This document shows, in pieces, positions 1 through 6,880 of a stretch of 64,000 nt of DNA. The DNA comes from JAZLFH01 sp045615705. GTDB lineage: Bacteria > Bacillota > Clostridia > UMGS1883. Under the pieces are notes generated by a model. It did no database searches. It saw nothing but the letters and a program-made list of their open reading frames with translations, and was not told where the DNA came from. The position numbers were made by a program, and so were the translations under genes. Within the stretch, counting starts at the first letter, position 1. The number at the start of each line of letters is the position of its first letter. The DNA is taken from NCBI GenBank assembly GCA_045615705.1, contig JAZLFH010000017.1, forward strand, positions 10,808-74,807, read 5' to 3'.

Positions 1-246
1 TTGTCTTTCGGTCATTGTAAGAATTAAATCGCTTTCTTCCGTCATTTTATAAGTAAGTTGCTTTGAACGGTGCTTTCTTATATCTATTCCGAATTTTTCC
101 ATGGTAATTATTGCGTTTTCCGAGGCTAATGACGGTTCATACACGGAAAGTCCGGCAGAAATCGCTCCATTTAACTTATTATTATAAAACGCTTCTGCCA
201 TAGGACTTCTGCAAGTGTTTCCCGTGCAAATAAAAAGAACTTTCAA
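1..246 (-). CDS. Low-molecular-weight phosphatase, YwlE-like (partial, 3' end outside window)
   Basis: This is the N-terminal 82 codons of a low-molecular-weight protein phosphatase; the gene runs off the left edge. Translation from a TTG at 246 gives the P-loop CTGNTCRSPM, the C-x5-R signature that forms the phosphocysteine intermediate. In the YwlE family a Thr at the fifth P-loop position (Cys-Thr-Gly-Asn-Thr) is associated with phosphoarginine rather than phosphotyrosine specificity. That Thr is present, so protein-arginine phosphatase is the better guess. The TTG overlaps the stop of the upstream tsaC gene (TTGA) and has GGAGG about 9 nt upstream, so the two are translationally coupled. 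The same tsaC-ywlE order is known in Bacillus. The catalytic C-terminal DP loop cannot be seen here. Confidence 0.85.
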   Translation of the reverse strand, partial: MKVLFICTGNTCRSPMAEAFYNNKLNGAISAGLSVYEPSLASENAIITMEKFGIDIRKHRSKQLTYKMTEESDLILTMTERQ

Positions 247-1229
247 ATTATTTTTCCTCCCGCAGATTTCAAAAGACGATTTCTGATTGCTTCGCCAATG
301 CCGTTTTTATCCGGAAGTACAGCAAATACTGCATCTGCTCCGTCTAAGTCTGCCTTTCTGAGCAAATAAAAGAGCCTTGCTCCGTATTCTTCTTTACTCT
401 CGCCTGCACTGTACATTAAAGGAAATCTTTCGTCTTTTTCGGCGTTAAATGTGATGAGACAAGGTTTTTTAAAGCCTTTTGTATCTATATTTTTAAAATC
501 CTCGTACAAAATTACTTCTGCATCGGGACTGTAATGGGTATATTTCATTCCCGGACATTTCGGAGCATCGGAAGAAAATCCGCCATACTCGGCATCGCCA
601 ATAACCTCTCGTATTTCTTCAAGAGAAATTCCTCCCGGTCTGAGAATTGTGGGGACATCTTGTGTCATATCAATAACGGTGGATTCAAGACCTATCATAC
701 TTTTACCGCCGTCAATTATCATATCAATTTTCCCTTGCATATCGCAAATTACATGCTCTGCTACGGTTGGACTCGGTTTTCCGGAAATATTTGCACTCGG
801 TGCGGCGATAGGAGTTTTTGACTCCGTAATAAGTGCGTTTGCTACGCTGTGGCTCGGAAGCCTTACCGCAACCGTATCCAAAGATGCGGTTACGACATCC
901 GGAACAGAACTTCTTTTTTTCATAATCATAGTGAGCGGTCCGCCCCAAAATGCTTGTGCCAAACTGATTGCTTTTTGCGGGAACTCTCGTACCAACATTT
1001 CCACATCGCCGATTGTTGCGATATGTGCAATAAGGGGGTTGTCGCAAGGTCTTCCTTTTGCGGCAAAAATACTTTTTACCGCTTCGGGATTAAAGGCATC
1101 CGCTCCAAGTCCGTAAACTGTTTCGGTAGGAAACGCCACAAGCCCGCCTCGTCTTATTATATCTCCTGCATCTTTTAATAAATTTTTATCTACTGTTTCC
1201 GGATTTACTTTTATAATTTTCGTATCCAT
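243..1229 (-). CDS. tsaC: L-threonylcarbamoyladenylate synthase (TsaC/Sua5, long form)
   Basis: This cytoplasmic enzyme makes threonylcarbamoyl-AMP from Thr, bicarbonate and ATP, the first step of the t6A37 modification of ANN-decoding tRNAs. The 328-residue protein has the YrdC/Sua5 domain at about residues 15-205, with the typical start PTETVYGLGADA and the substrate-pocket stretches KGRPCDNPL and SANISGKPSP. A Sua5 C-terminal domain follows (about 215-328), so this is the long Sua5 form rather than the short TsaC form. It starts 5 nt after the nadE stop and overlaps the next phosphatase gene by 4 nt, in a five-gene minus-strand operon. The family call is secure. Confidence 0.95.
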   Translation of the reverse strand: MDTKIIKVNPETVDKNLLKDAGDIIRRGGLVAFPTETVYGLGADAFNPEAVKSIFAAKGRPCDNPLIAHIATIGDVEMLVREFPQKAISLAQAFWGGPLTMIMKKRSSVPDVVTASLDTVAVRLPSHSVANALITESKTPIAAPSANISGKPSPTVAEHVICDMQGKIDMIIDGGKSMIGLESTVIDMTQDVPTILRPGGISLEEIREVIGDAEYGGFSSDAPKCPGMKYTHYSPDAEVILYEDFKNIDTKGFKKPCLITFNAEKDERFPLMYSAGESKEEYGARLFYLLRKADLDGADAVFAVLPDKNGIGEAIRNRLLKSAGGKII

Positions 1230-1234
1230 TTATG

Positions 1235-1963
1235 TCATTCTCCGTATCTTGGCGGCATTTTTCTCTTATGTTCGCTAACGCTATGGTATCTTTCAATAAT
1301 TTTTTTATCTTTTTCATTTGATTTTCCGAAAAGAATATGCATATCAATAGCCGGGTAAGTTACCCCCATTTCCTTTTCGTCCGTTTGTCCTTCAAAAAGT
1401 CCCGCTGACGGTGCTTTATTTATTATTGTTTCCGGTACTTTTAAAAATTTTAAAAACTCATAAACTTCCGTAACAGTAAGGTCTGCAATAGGGTTAAAGT
1501 CGTACGCACCATCGCCCCACTTTGTAAAATACCCCATATAATACTCGCTTTTGTTACCTGTTCCTGCAACAAGTCTGTTCTCCGATGCTCCTATTGAGTA
1601 AAGTGTTGTCATTCTGAGTCTTGGTGCCATATTTGTAAGTGCATTATTATTTAATTCGGTTTTCCCTTCCAATGCTTTTATTAAAGACTCTTTTACATTA
1701 CTTAAATCAACCATACGGTTCTCTATATTAAACTTTTCACAGACTTTTTTTGCATCGTCAATGTCCGAACCAAAGTTTTGCTTGGATTGACACGGAAGCA
1801 TAACACTTACTGTATTATCACACGCCATTTTACATAAAATGCCCGCCAGCGTGCAATCCTTTCCGCCGCTATTTCCAAATACAATTCCCTCTGCTCCGCT
1901 TTTTTCTATAATTTCTCGTATATATAAAACTCTGTTTTTTACTTCTTGGTTGTAATCTCGCAT
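1235..1963 (-). CDS. nadE: NAD+ synthase, ammonia-dependent
   Basis: NadE amidates nicotinic acid adenine dinucleotide to NAD+ using ATP, the last step of NAD synthesis. The 242-residue protein is an N-type ATP pyrophosphatase with the P-loop SGGKDCTL near residue 30, and GTGNKSEYYMGYFTKWGDG in the central synthetase region. It lacks the nitrilase-like glutaminase domain, so ammonia is the expected nitrogen donor. The ATG has GGAG 5 nt upstream and lies 9 nt after the ABC exporter stop. A nicotinate phosphoribosyltransferase (pncB) lies elsewhere in the window, so both a salvage entry step and the final step of the pathway are present. Confidence 0.95.
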   Translation of the reverse strand: MRDYNQEVKNRVLYIREIIEKSGAEGIVFGNSGGKDCTLAGILCKMACDNTVSVMLPCQSKQNFGSDIDDAKKVCEKFNIENRMVDLSNVKESLIKALEGKTELNNNALTNMAPRLRMTTLYSIGASENRLVAGTGNKSEYYMGYFTKWGDGAYDFNPIADLTVTEVYEFLKFLKVPETIINKAPSAGLFEGQTDEKEMGVTYPAIDMHILFGKSNEKDKKIIERYHSVSEHKRKMPPRYGE

Positions 1964-1972
1964 CTTATCTCC

Positions 1973-3622
1973 TTATATGCTGTACATATTATCACACATT
2001 TTTGCAGTCTGCTCTCGGTGTGTAATCATAAGTATAGTCTTTTTCCCGTACATTTTTTCTATTCCTTCCAATACTCGCTTTTCAGTATTGCTGTCAAGCG
2101 CCGATGTCGCCTCGTCAAGAATAAGTATCTTGGCATTTCTTATGAGTGCTCTTGCTATTGCAATTCTTTGTGCCTGTCCTTCGCTAAGTCCTGTCGCTCT
2201 TTCACCTATTACGCTGTCTAATCCGCCTTTTAATTCAAACACAAACTCCGCATTTGAAGCCATAAGTGCCTCTTTAAGCATTTCATCGTCTGCGGCAGGG
2301 TTTCCTTGCAAAAGATTTTCCCTTATTGTACCCGAAAAAAGCGTGTTTCCCTGTGGAACATATCCGAAAAGCATTCTCGTTTTTGCACCAACTGTGATAT
2401 TTTCCTCACAATCTAACCTTATTTCTCCCTCGTCCGGGGTAATAAGTCCTAAAAGAAGCCTTATTAGAGTTGTCTTTCCTTCGCCCGATGGTCCTACTAT
2501 TGCGGTTTTCTTCCCGCTTTCAATTTCTATATTCAAATTATTTAAAACTTTTTTGTCTTTCTCGTACGAAAAGCTTACATTCTTTATTGAAACGCCGATG
2601 TTTTTATCACTTTCCGTTAAAGAAACAACTTTTCTGTCCAAAAAAACATTTTCTTCCGGCAAGTCAATGATTTCAAGCAATCTTTTTGACGATGTTAATG
2701 CCCCTACCCCGTTCGGAATCATAGAGAGTACCTTTTTTGCAGGTGCTTGAACACGGCTTATGAGTTGAAACAACATTACAAGTGTTCCTATCGCACTTGT
2801 GATTCCGCCATCATAAAATCTGAATACGCACCAACCGAATATTAAAAGTGCCATAAACTGATAAACGGCATTTAAAACCGCTCTTGCAACTGTTGTGTAC
2901 TTCGTCTGCGAAAGCGATGAATCATAATACTCTGATTGAATGTCTTTAAATGCAGCGGCAATTCTTTCCGATACCGAAAAAGTCTTTATTACCAGAAGGT
3001 TTTGAAGTGATTCCTGCAAAAAACTTTGATTTTTTCCGTATAATTTATAGTTTTTTTCATTGTATTTTCTGATTCTTTTTGTAACCGAACCGGAAACCAA
3101 GACAAGTATCGGCAGAAGTGCCACCGTCAAAATCGCTATCGTCCAATCATAATACACTAAAATCGAAAATGAAAGCAAAACCTCAATTACACTCGTAATT
3201 GCAACAGGCAAAAAATCAACCGCACCCGACACAACATTTGAACAATCTCTTGTGAGTCTGTTGAGAAGGTCACCACTATGATAATTGTTCGTGCTTTTCC
3301 ATTCAGTTTCAAGCAGTTTTTCAAACAATTCCTGTCTTATCTGATTTGTTGTTTTAAGGCTTACCTTGGAAGACAAAATCAATGTGTAGCACTCTGTCAA
3401 AATCATGAAGGCTCCCAAAACAGCGATAGAGATTGCGTAATACAGTATTCTTTCATTGTTTCCCATAAAACCGTCTACGATTTTTTTTGATAACAATGCA
3501 AAAGCCACACCTGCAACGGCAGAAAAAATCCCCATTACAGTTATGGCTATAAGTTCAACTGCATTTCGCTTTGTATATGAGGCTATATACCCGGCCTCGT
3601 TTTTAAGCGATTTGCCCATCAT
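1973..3622 (-). CDS. ABC exporter, fused membrane and ATPase domains
   Basis: This is a 549-residue type-I ABC exporter half-transporter that presumably works as a homodimer. The N-terminal half (about 1-310) carries around six membrane helices. The C-terminal half is the nucleotide-binding domain, with Walker A GPSGEGKTTL, signature LSEGQAQR, Walker B ILILDEATSALD and switch His in ITHREQT. Its ATG overlaps the TGA of the upstream tyrosine-kinase gene (ATGA), which indicates translational coupling. The substrate is not readable from sequence. Coupling to a polysaccharide-type BY-kinase suggests an envelope role, but lipid or peptide export is equally possible. The C terminus ends shortly after the H-loop, a little shorter than typical members. 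Confidence 0.9.
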   Translation of the reverse strand: MMGKSLKNEAGYIASYTKRNAVELIAITVMGIFSAVAGVAFALLSKKIVDGFMGNNERILYYAISIAVLGAFMILTECYTLILSSKVSLKTTNQIRQELFEKLLETEWKSTNNYHSGDLLNRLTRDCSNVVSGAVDFLPVAITSVIEVLLSFSILVYYDWTIAILTVALLPILVLVSGSVTKRIRKYNEKNYKLYGKNQSFLQESLQNLLVIKTFSVSERIAAAFKDIQSEYYDSSLSQTKYTTVARAVLNAVYQFMALLIFGWCVFRFYDGGITSAIGTLVMLFQLISRVQAPAKKVLSMIPNGVGALTSSKRLLEIIDLPEENVFLDRKVVSLTESDKNIGVSIKNVSFSYEKDKKVLNNLNIEIESGKKTAIVGPSGEGKTTLIRLLLGLITPDEGEIRLDCEENITVGAKTRMLFGYVPQGNTLFSGTIRENLLQGNPAADDEMLKEALMASNAEFVFELKGGLDSVIGERATGLSEGQAQRIAIARALIRNAKILILDEATSALDSNTEKRVLEGIEKMYGKKTILMITHREQTAKMCDNMYSI

Positions 3623-5196
3623 TTACTTTTGTTCTCCTTTTCATCGGCTTCTTCTTTGGAGCGATGAGAACCTCCATATCCGTAATAACCGTAGTAACCA
3701 TAGTAACCGCGATGACCTCTGGAAGAATAGTAGTAACCTTTTTTATGATAGTAGTATCTTGTGCTTGGTAAGATTCCGCCGTAGTCAACATTATTAAAGA
3801 TAAATCCGATTATTTCAGAACTTCCCTGAGACAAATCCTCTATTGCAGAAACAACTTCCTTAACTTTCGCAACATCCTGACGGACAACCATAACCGTTGC
3901 ATCAACCATATTTGAAAGTACCATGGCATCTGCAACAAGTTTTGCAGGCGGAGTATCTACTATAATGTAATCGTACTTTTCCTTCATTTTTTCAAGGATT
4001 TCTTTGAACTGACTGTTTGAAAGAAGCTCACTTGAATTTCTTCTCGGTGAACTGCTTACCAAAAGGTCAAGGTTCATATCATCCTGGTGAATTATTGCAT
4101 CTTCTATTTTTATTCTGCCTTCAAGAACATCGATAATTCTGCGGTTTTTATTTTTTTCCATATCAACATCGCAGATAAGATGTACCGCAGGTTTTCTAAG
4201 GTCAGCATCAACAAACAATACTTTTTTGTTGTTCTGTGCAAGTGCTATTGCAATATTAACCGCAACCGTTGTTTTACCTTCATTTTCAAGGCTCGATGCA
4301 ATCATAAATGTCTTATAGCCTTTTTTCGCTGAAACATTTTCAATTTTTGTACGAATGGCTCTGTATGTTTCAATGAATGTTGAATCCAATCTCTTGTTCG
4401 TAAGAAGAAGCGGTGTCTTTTTAAGTGCTTGCTTTTTAACAGGCTTTATTACATGGTGAACAGTGCCGATAAGGTTCAAATTCGCAGATGATTGAAGCGA
4501 AGATGCTGTCTTTACGGTATTCTTGAAATAATACATTAAGAAAAGTATTGCAAATGAAATTCCGAATCCAATCAAAAATCCGATAATCGTAAACAGTTTA
4601 CTGTTAGTATTCGGGTTTGGAAGCGGTAAATTCTTTTCATAATTAAACGCATAAGTCGGTTGTTCCAAAACTGACAAACTTCCTGTCAAAACAGCTTTTT
4701 CCGCAACAGGTTCAATTATATCGATAATAGTCTTTGCAACATCGTATGAAATTCTGTAATCTTGTGATGTTACCGACATTTCCATGATATTAGTCTTTGT
4801 AATAAGGTTTGTTGCAACAGTATACTGTGTTGATTTATACCCGGTCTTATCTTCAACTGTCTGCAAGACATCTCTGCTCGTTATGATATACCCGTAAGTA
4901 CTTGCAAGATATTCGGCAGTCATAAAGTCTGTTGTAGTTTGATAGTAGTAAGCACCGGGAGTATTTTCGCTGTTTTTCGTGCTTATTGCCATACTTGCTC
5001 TTGATGTATAAGACGGCACATATATGATACGAGCGTATGTAAGTCCTATAACAGCAAGTGCTACTGCACATATCGCAACAATCCACCATTTAGAAATAAC
5101 ATTTCTGATGGTCATAAGCACTTCAAGATAAATATCCGATTGTTCTACTTTTAAACTGTCATTTGAAGGATAATAGTTATTTTTCTCTTCTGCCAT
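3619..5196 (-). CDS. Bacterial tyrosine kinase with Wzz-type chain-length domain (BY-kinase)
   Basis: This 525-residue single-chain BY-kinase resembles CpsC plus CpsD joined. An N-terminal Wzz-type domain lies between two membrane helices (about 38-60 and 205-228). A cytoplasmic kinase domain follows, with Walker A near LENEGKTTVAVN, Walker A' LFVDADLRKP and Walker B YIIVDTPP. The tail after about residue 470 is very rich in Tyr (RYYYHKKGYYYSS and several YGYY units), which is the usual autophosphorylation cluster of these enzymes. They normally control polysaccharide polymer length and export. I chose the ATG at 5196 because it has AGG-type SD spacing; an ATG 18 nt upstream lacks one. A TTGACT-17-TAACAT promoter precedes it. 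No capsule genes adjoin it; the polymer genes are 35 kb away. Confidence 0.92.
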   Translation of the reverse strand: MAEEKNNYYPSNDSLKVEQSDIYLEVLMTIRNVISKWWIVAICAVALAVIGLTYARIIYVPSYTSRASMAISTKNSENTPGAYYYQTTTDFMTAEYLASTYGYIITSRDVLQTVEDKTGYKSTQYTVATNLITKTNIMEMSVTSQDYRISYDVAKTIIDIIEPVAEKAVLTGSLSVLEQPTYAFNYEKNLPLPNPNTNSKLFTIIGFLIGFGISFAILFLMYYFKNTVKTASSLQSSANLNLIGTVHHVIKPVKKQALKKTPLLLTNKRLDSTFIETYRAIRTKIENVSAKKGYKTFMIASSLENEGKTTVAVNIAIALAQNNKKVLFVDADLRKPAVHLICDVDMEKNKNRRIIDVLEGRIKIEDAIIHQDDMNLDLLVSSSPRRNSSELLSNSQFKEILEKMKEKYDYIIVDTPPAKLVADAMVLSNMVDATVMVVRQDVAKVKEVVSAIEDLSQGSSEIIGFIFNNVDYGGILPSTRYYYHKKGYYYSSRGHRGYYGYYGYYGYGGSHRSKEEADEKENKSK

Positions 5197-5244
5197 ATAA
5201 ACACAACCTATCAAGATTAATTATTTTTTCCCATTCTTGTAGTA

Positions 5245-5273
5245 ATGTTAACACCTTTTTTTATATTAGTCAA
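5245..5273 (-). promoter_or_regulatory. SigA-type promoter of the BY-kinase operon
   Basis: On the minus strand there is TTGACT, a 17-nt spacer, then TAACAT, about 50 nt upstream of the BY-kinase start. It probably drives kinase, exporter, nadE, tsaC and the phosphatase gene, because these are separated by 9 nt or less or overlap. Confidence 0.6.
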
Positions 5274-5278
5274 GAAAA

Positions 5279-5306
5279 AATTACGAGATATTCTTATCTC
5301 GTAATT
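5279..5306 (-). terminator. Intrinsic terminator overlapping the dacF stop codon
   Basis: A perfect 12-bp stem (AATTACGAGATA / TATCTCGTAATT) with a 4-nt loop is followed on the minus strand by a T-run. The last codons and stop of the carboxypeptidase gene lie inside the 5' arm. Confidence 0.85.
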
Positions 5307-6415
5307 CCTCTTGCAAAGTCAAAGAAAAAGTCAAGCGGTGTCTTTTTAGGCACATCTTCTTCTGCAACAACTGTTGTTTCCCCTATTATTTCGCCTTCAA
5401 GTGTATATGTTATCTTACCGAGTTCTGCATCTTTTTTAATTGGTGCGGTTACACACTCTTGTATGCTTACTTGTTTGTTGATTTTTTCTTTATCTTGTTT
5501 TTTGATTACTGCACGGTATCCGTTTTTCACAACCGCTCCTACCGAGTCTTTCTTTCCTTTTTTAACTTTTACCTCGGATACTTTCTTGTTTTCTTCTTCA
5601 TTTCCTACTGTAAAATAGTTGTCAAACCCATAGTCAAGCATATTAGATACTGACTTGAATCTTTCTTTTGAGTTAGGACTTGCAAGTACAACTGCTATCA
5701 GTTGCATTCCGTCTCTTTCCGCTGTTCCGCAAAGACAACAATGAGCCTTACTTGTAGAGCCTGTTTTTAAGCCGTTTGCACCTTTATAAAACCTTATGAG
5801 TTTATTTGTGTTTGCCAGTTGGAATTTTCCGTCTCTTAATGTGTCCATCCAAATGGTGGTAAAGTTAAAAATGTCTTTGTGTTTTAAAAGTTCCCTTGCC
5901 ATAATCGCAATGTCGTAGGCAGACGAATAGTGATTATCGCTGTCAAGTCCGTTGGTGTTTTCAAAATGAGTATTCAGCATCCCGAGTTCGCTTGCACGGT
6001 TATTCATCATATTGACAAAGTTTTCTTCGCTGCCTGCCAAAAATTCTCCCATTGCCACGCAAGCATCATTTGCCGATGCAACGGTTATTCCTTTTAGGAG
6101 GTCTTTTACACTCATTTTTTCTCCGGCGTCCAAATAAATGGTGCTTCCGCCCATGCTCTTTGCTCTTTCTGAGGCTGTTACAACAGTGTCATAAGTTATA
6201 TCTCCTCTTTCCAATGCCTCCATTATCAAAAGAACCGTCATTATCTTTGTAACACTTGCCGGCGGAAGTTGTTCATTTGCGTTGTTTTCGTACAGAATGC
6301 TTCCCGTAGACGCTTCCATAAGAATTGACGATTTTGCGTTAACAACAGGTTCTGCCGACACGCAAATATTAAAAGAAAATATTAAAACTAATAAGACTAA
6401 CAGTGTTTTTTTCAA
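5294..6415 (-). CDS. D-alanyl-D-alanine carboxypeptidase (peptidase family S11)
   Basis: This is a DacF/DacB-type penicillin-binding protein that trims the terminal D-Ala from peptidoglycan pentapeptides outside the membrane. The 373-residue protein has a signal peptide (about 1-21, ending CVSA). All three active-site motifs are in place: SVTK with the nucleophile Ser54, SAN at 114-116, and KTG at 217-219. A C-terminal beta-rich PBP5_C-like domain follows from about 275. The start is TTG at 6415, preceded by AAGGAAGTG. Several S11 enzymes in spore formers are sporulation-specific, but nothing here shows that for this one. It is monocistronic, with its own terminator. Confidence 0.93.
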   Translation of the reverse strand: MKKTLLVLLVLIFSFNICVSAEPVVNAKSSILMEASTGSILYENNANEQLPPASVTKIMTVLLIMEALERGDITYDTVVTASERAKSMGGSTIYLDAGEKMSVKDLLKGITVASANDACVAMGEFLAGSEENFVNMMNNRASELGMLNTHFENTNGLDSDNHYSSAYDIAIMARELLKHKDIFNFTTIWMDTLRDGKFQLANTNKLIRFYKGANGLKTGSTSKAHCCLCGTAERDGMQLIAVVLASPNSKERFKSVSNMLDYGFDNYFTVGNEEENKKVSEVKVKKGKKDSVGAVVKNGYRAVIKKQDKEKINKQVSIQECVTAPIKKDAELGKITYTLEGEIIGETTVVAEEDVPKKTPLDFFFDFARGITR

Positions 6416-6473
6416 ATTGGCACTTCCTTTCTTTCCTATTTTGCACGGAAGTTTGTTTTATATTCTCATTATG

Positions 6474-6502
6474 TTGACACTTTTCTCTTAAAGTCTTATA
6501 AT
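6474..6502 (+). promoter_or_regulatory. Consensus SigA promoter before the ybaK remnant
   Basis: TTGACA, a 17-nt spacer and TATAAT form a perfect consensus promoter 15 nt upstream of the ybaK-remnant ATG. It still looks functional although its gene is broken. Confidence 0.75.
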
Positions 6503-6517
6503 CGGTTTGGTGATACT

Positions 6518-6723
6518 ATGAAAAATGATAAAGTCAAAACAAATGCAATGAGAATACTCGATTCCAATAAAATTGAGTATATTCATCACTCTTACAATAA
6601 CACAGACGGTCAAATTGATGGTGTTTCCGTTTCACAAAAATAGGAATTCCGCCCGAAAAAGTTTTTAACACGCTTGTAGGCATTGAAATGTTATACAAAC
6701 ACGCCTCAAAGTATGAATTTTAG
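6518..6723 (+). pseudogene. ybaK: Decayed Cys-tRNA(Pro)/YbaK-type deacylase remnant
   Basis: From ATG 6518 the frame reads MKNDKVKTNAMRILDSNKIE and continues to DGVSVSQK, then stops at TAG near 6640. This is the typical N terminus of YbaK/EbsC aminoacyl-tRNA deacylases, which hydrolyse mischarged Cys-tRNA(Pro). Shifting frame at the A-run just before that stop restores the family's next stretch, IGIPPEKVFNTLV, so a single missing A explains the break. The restored frame then diverges and stops at 6721-6723, about 100 residues short of a normal protein. The gene therefore carries a frameshift plus a large deletion. The consensus promoter upstream suggests recent decay. A hairpin (about 6740-6758) follows. 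Confidence 0.8.
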
Positions 6724-6739
6724 AGTCTTTTTAGCTTGT

Positions 6740-6758
6740 CGTCCTTAAAAGGCGACAG
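6740..6758. other. Small hairpin in the SLH-gene upstream region
   Basis: GTCG-T-CCTT-AA-AAGG-CGAC forms an 8-bp stem with one bulged T. No long T-run follows. It may be a leftover of the ybaK terminator; its function is unknown. Confidence 0.35.
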
Positions 6759-6818
6759 CCTTGTTGCGTCCTCCACACTAAAAATACATAATTATGTTTT
6801 TATCGTATTTTTCTATGC

Positions 6819-6847
6819 TGGACAAAACAAAAAAAATATGATATTAT
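6819..6847 (+). promoter_or_regulatory. SigA-type promoter of the C-terminal-SLH gene
   Basis: TGGACA, a 17-nt spacer and TATTAT lie about 33 nt upstream of the TTG start at 6881. Confidence 0.6.
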
Positions 6848-6880
6848 ATTGCATAATGGAATGATGCGGAGGTGAGTGCC

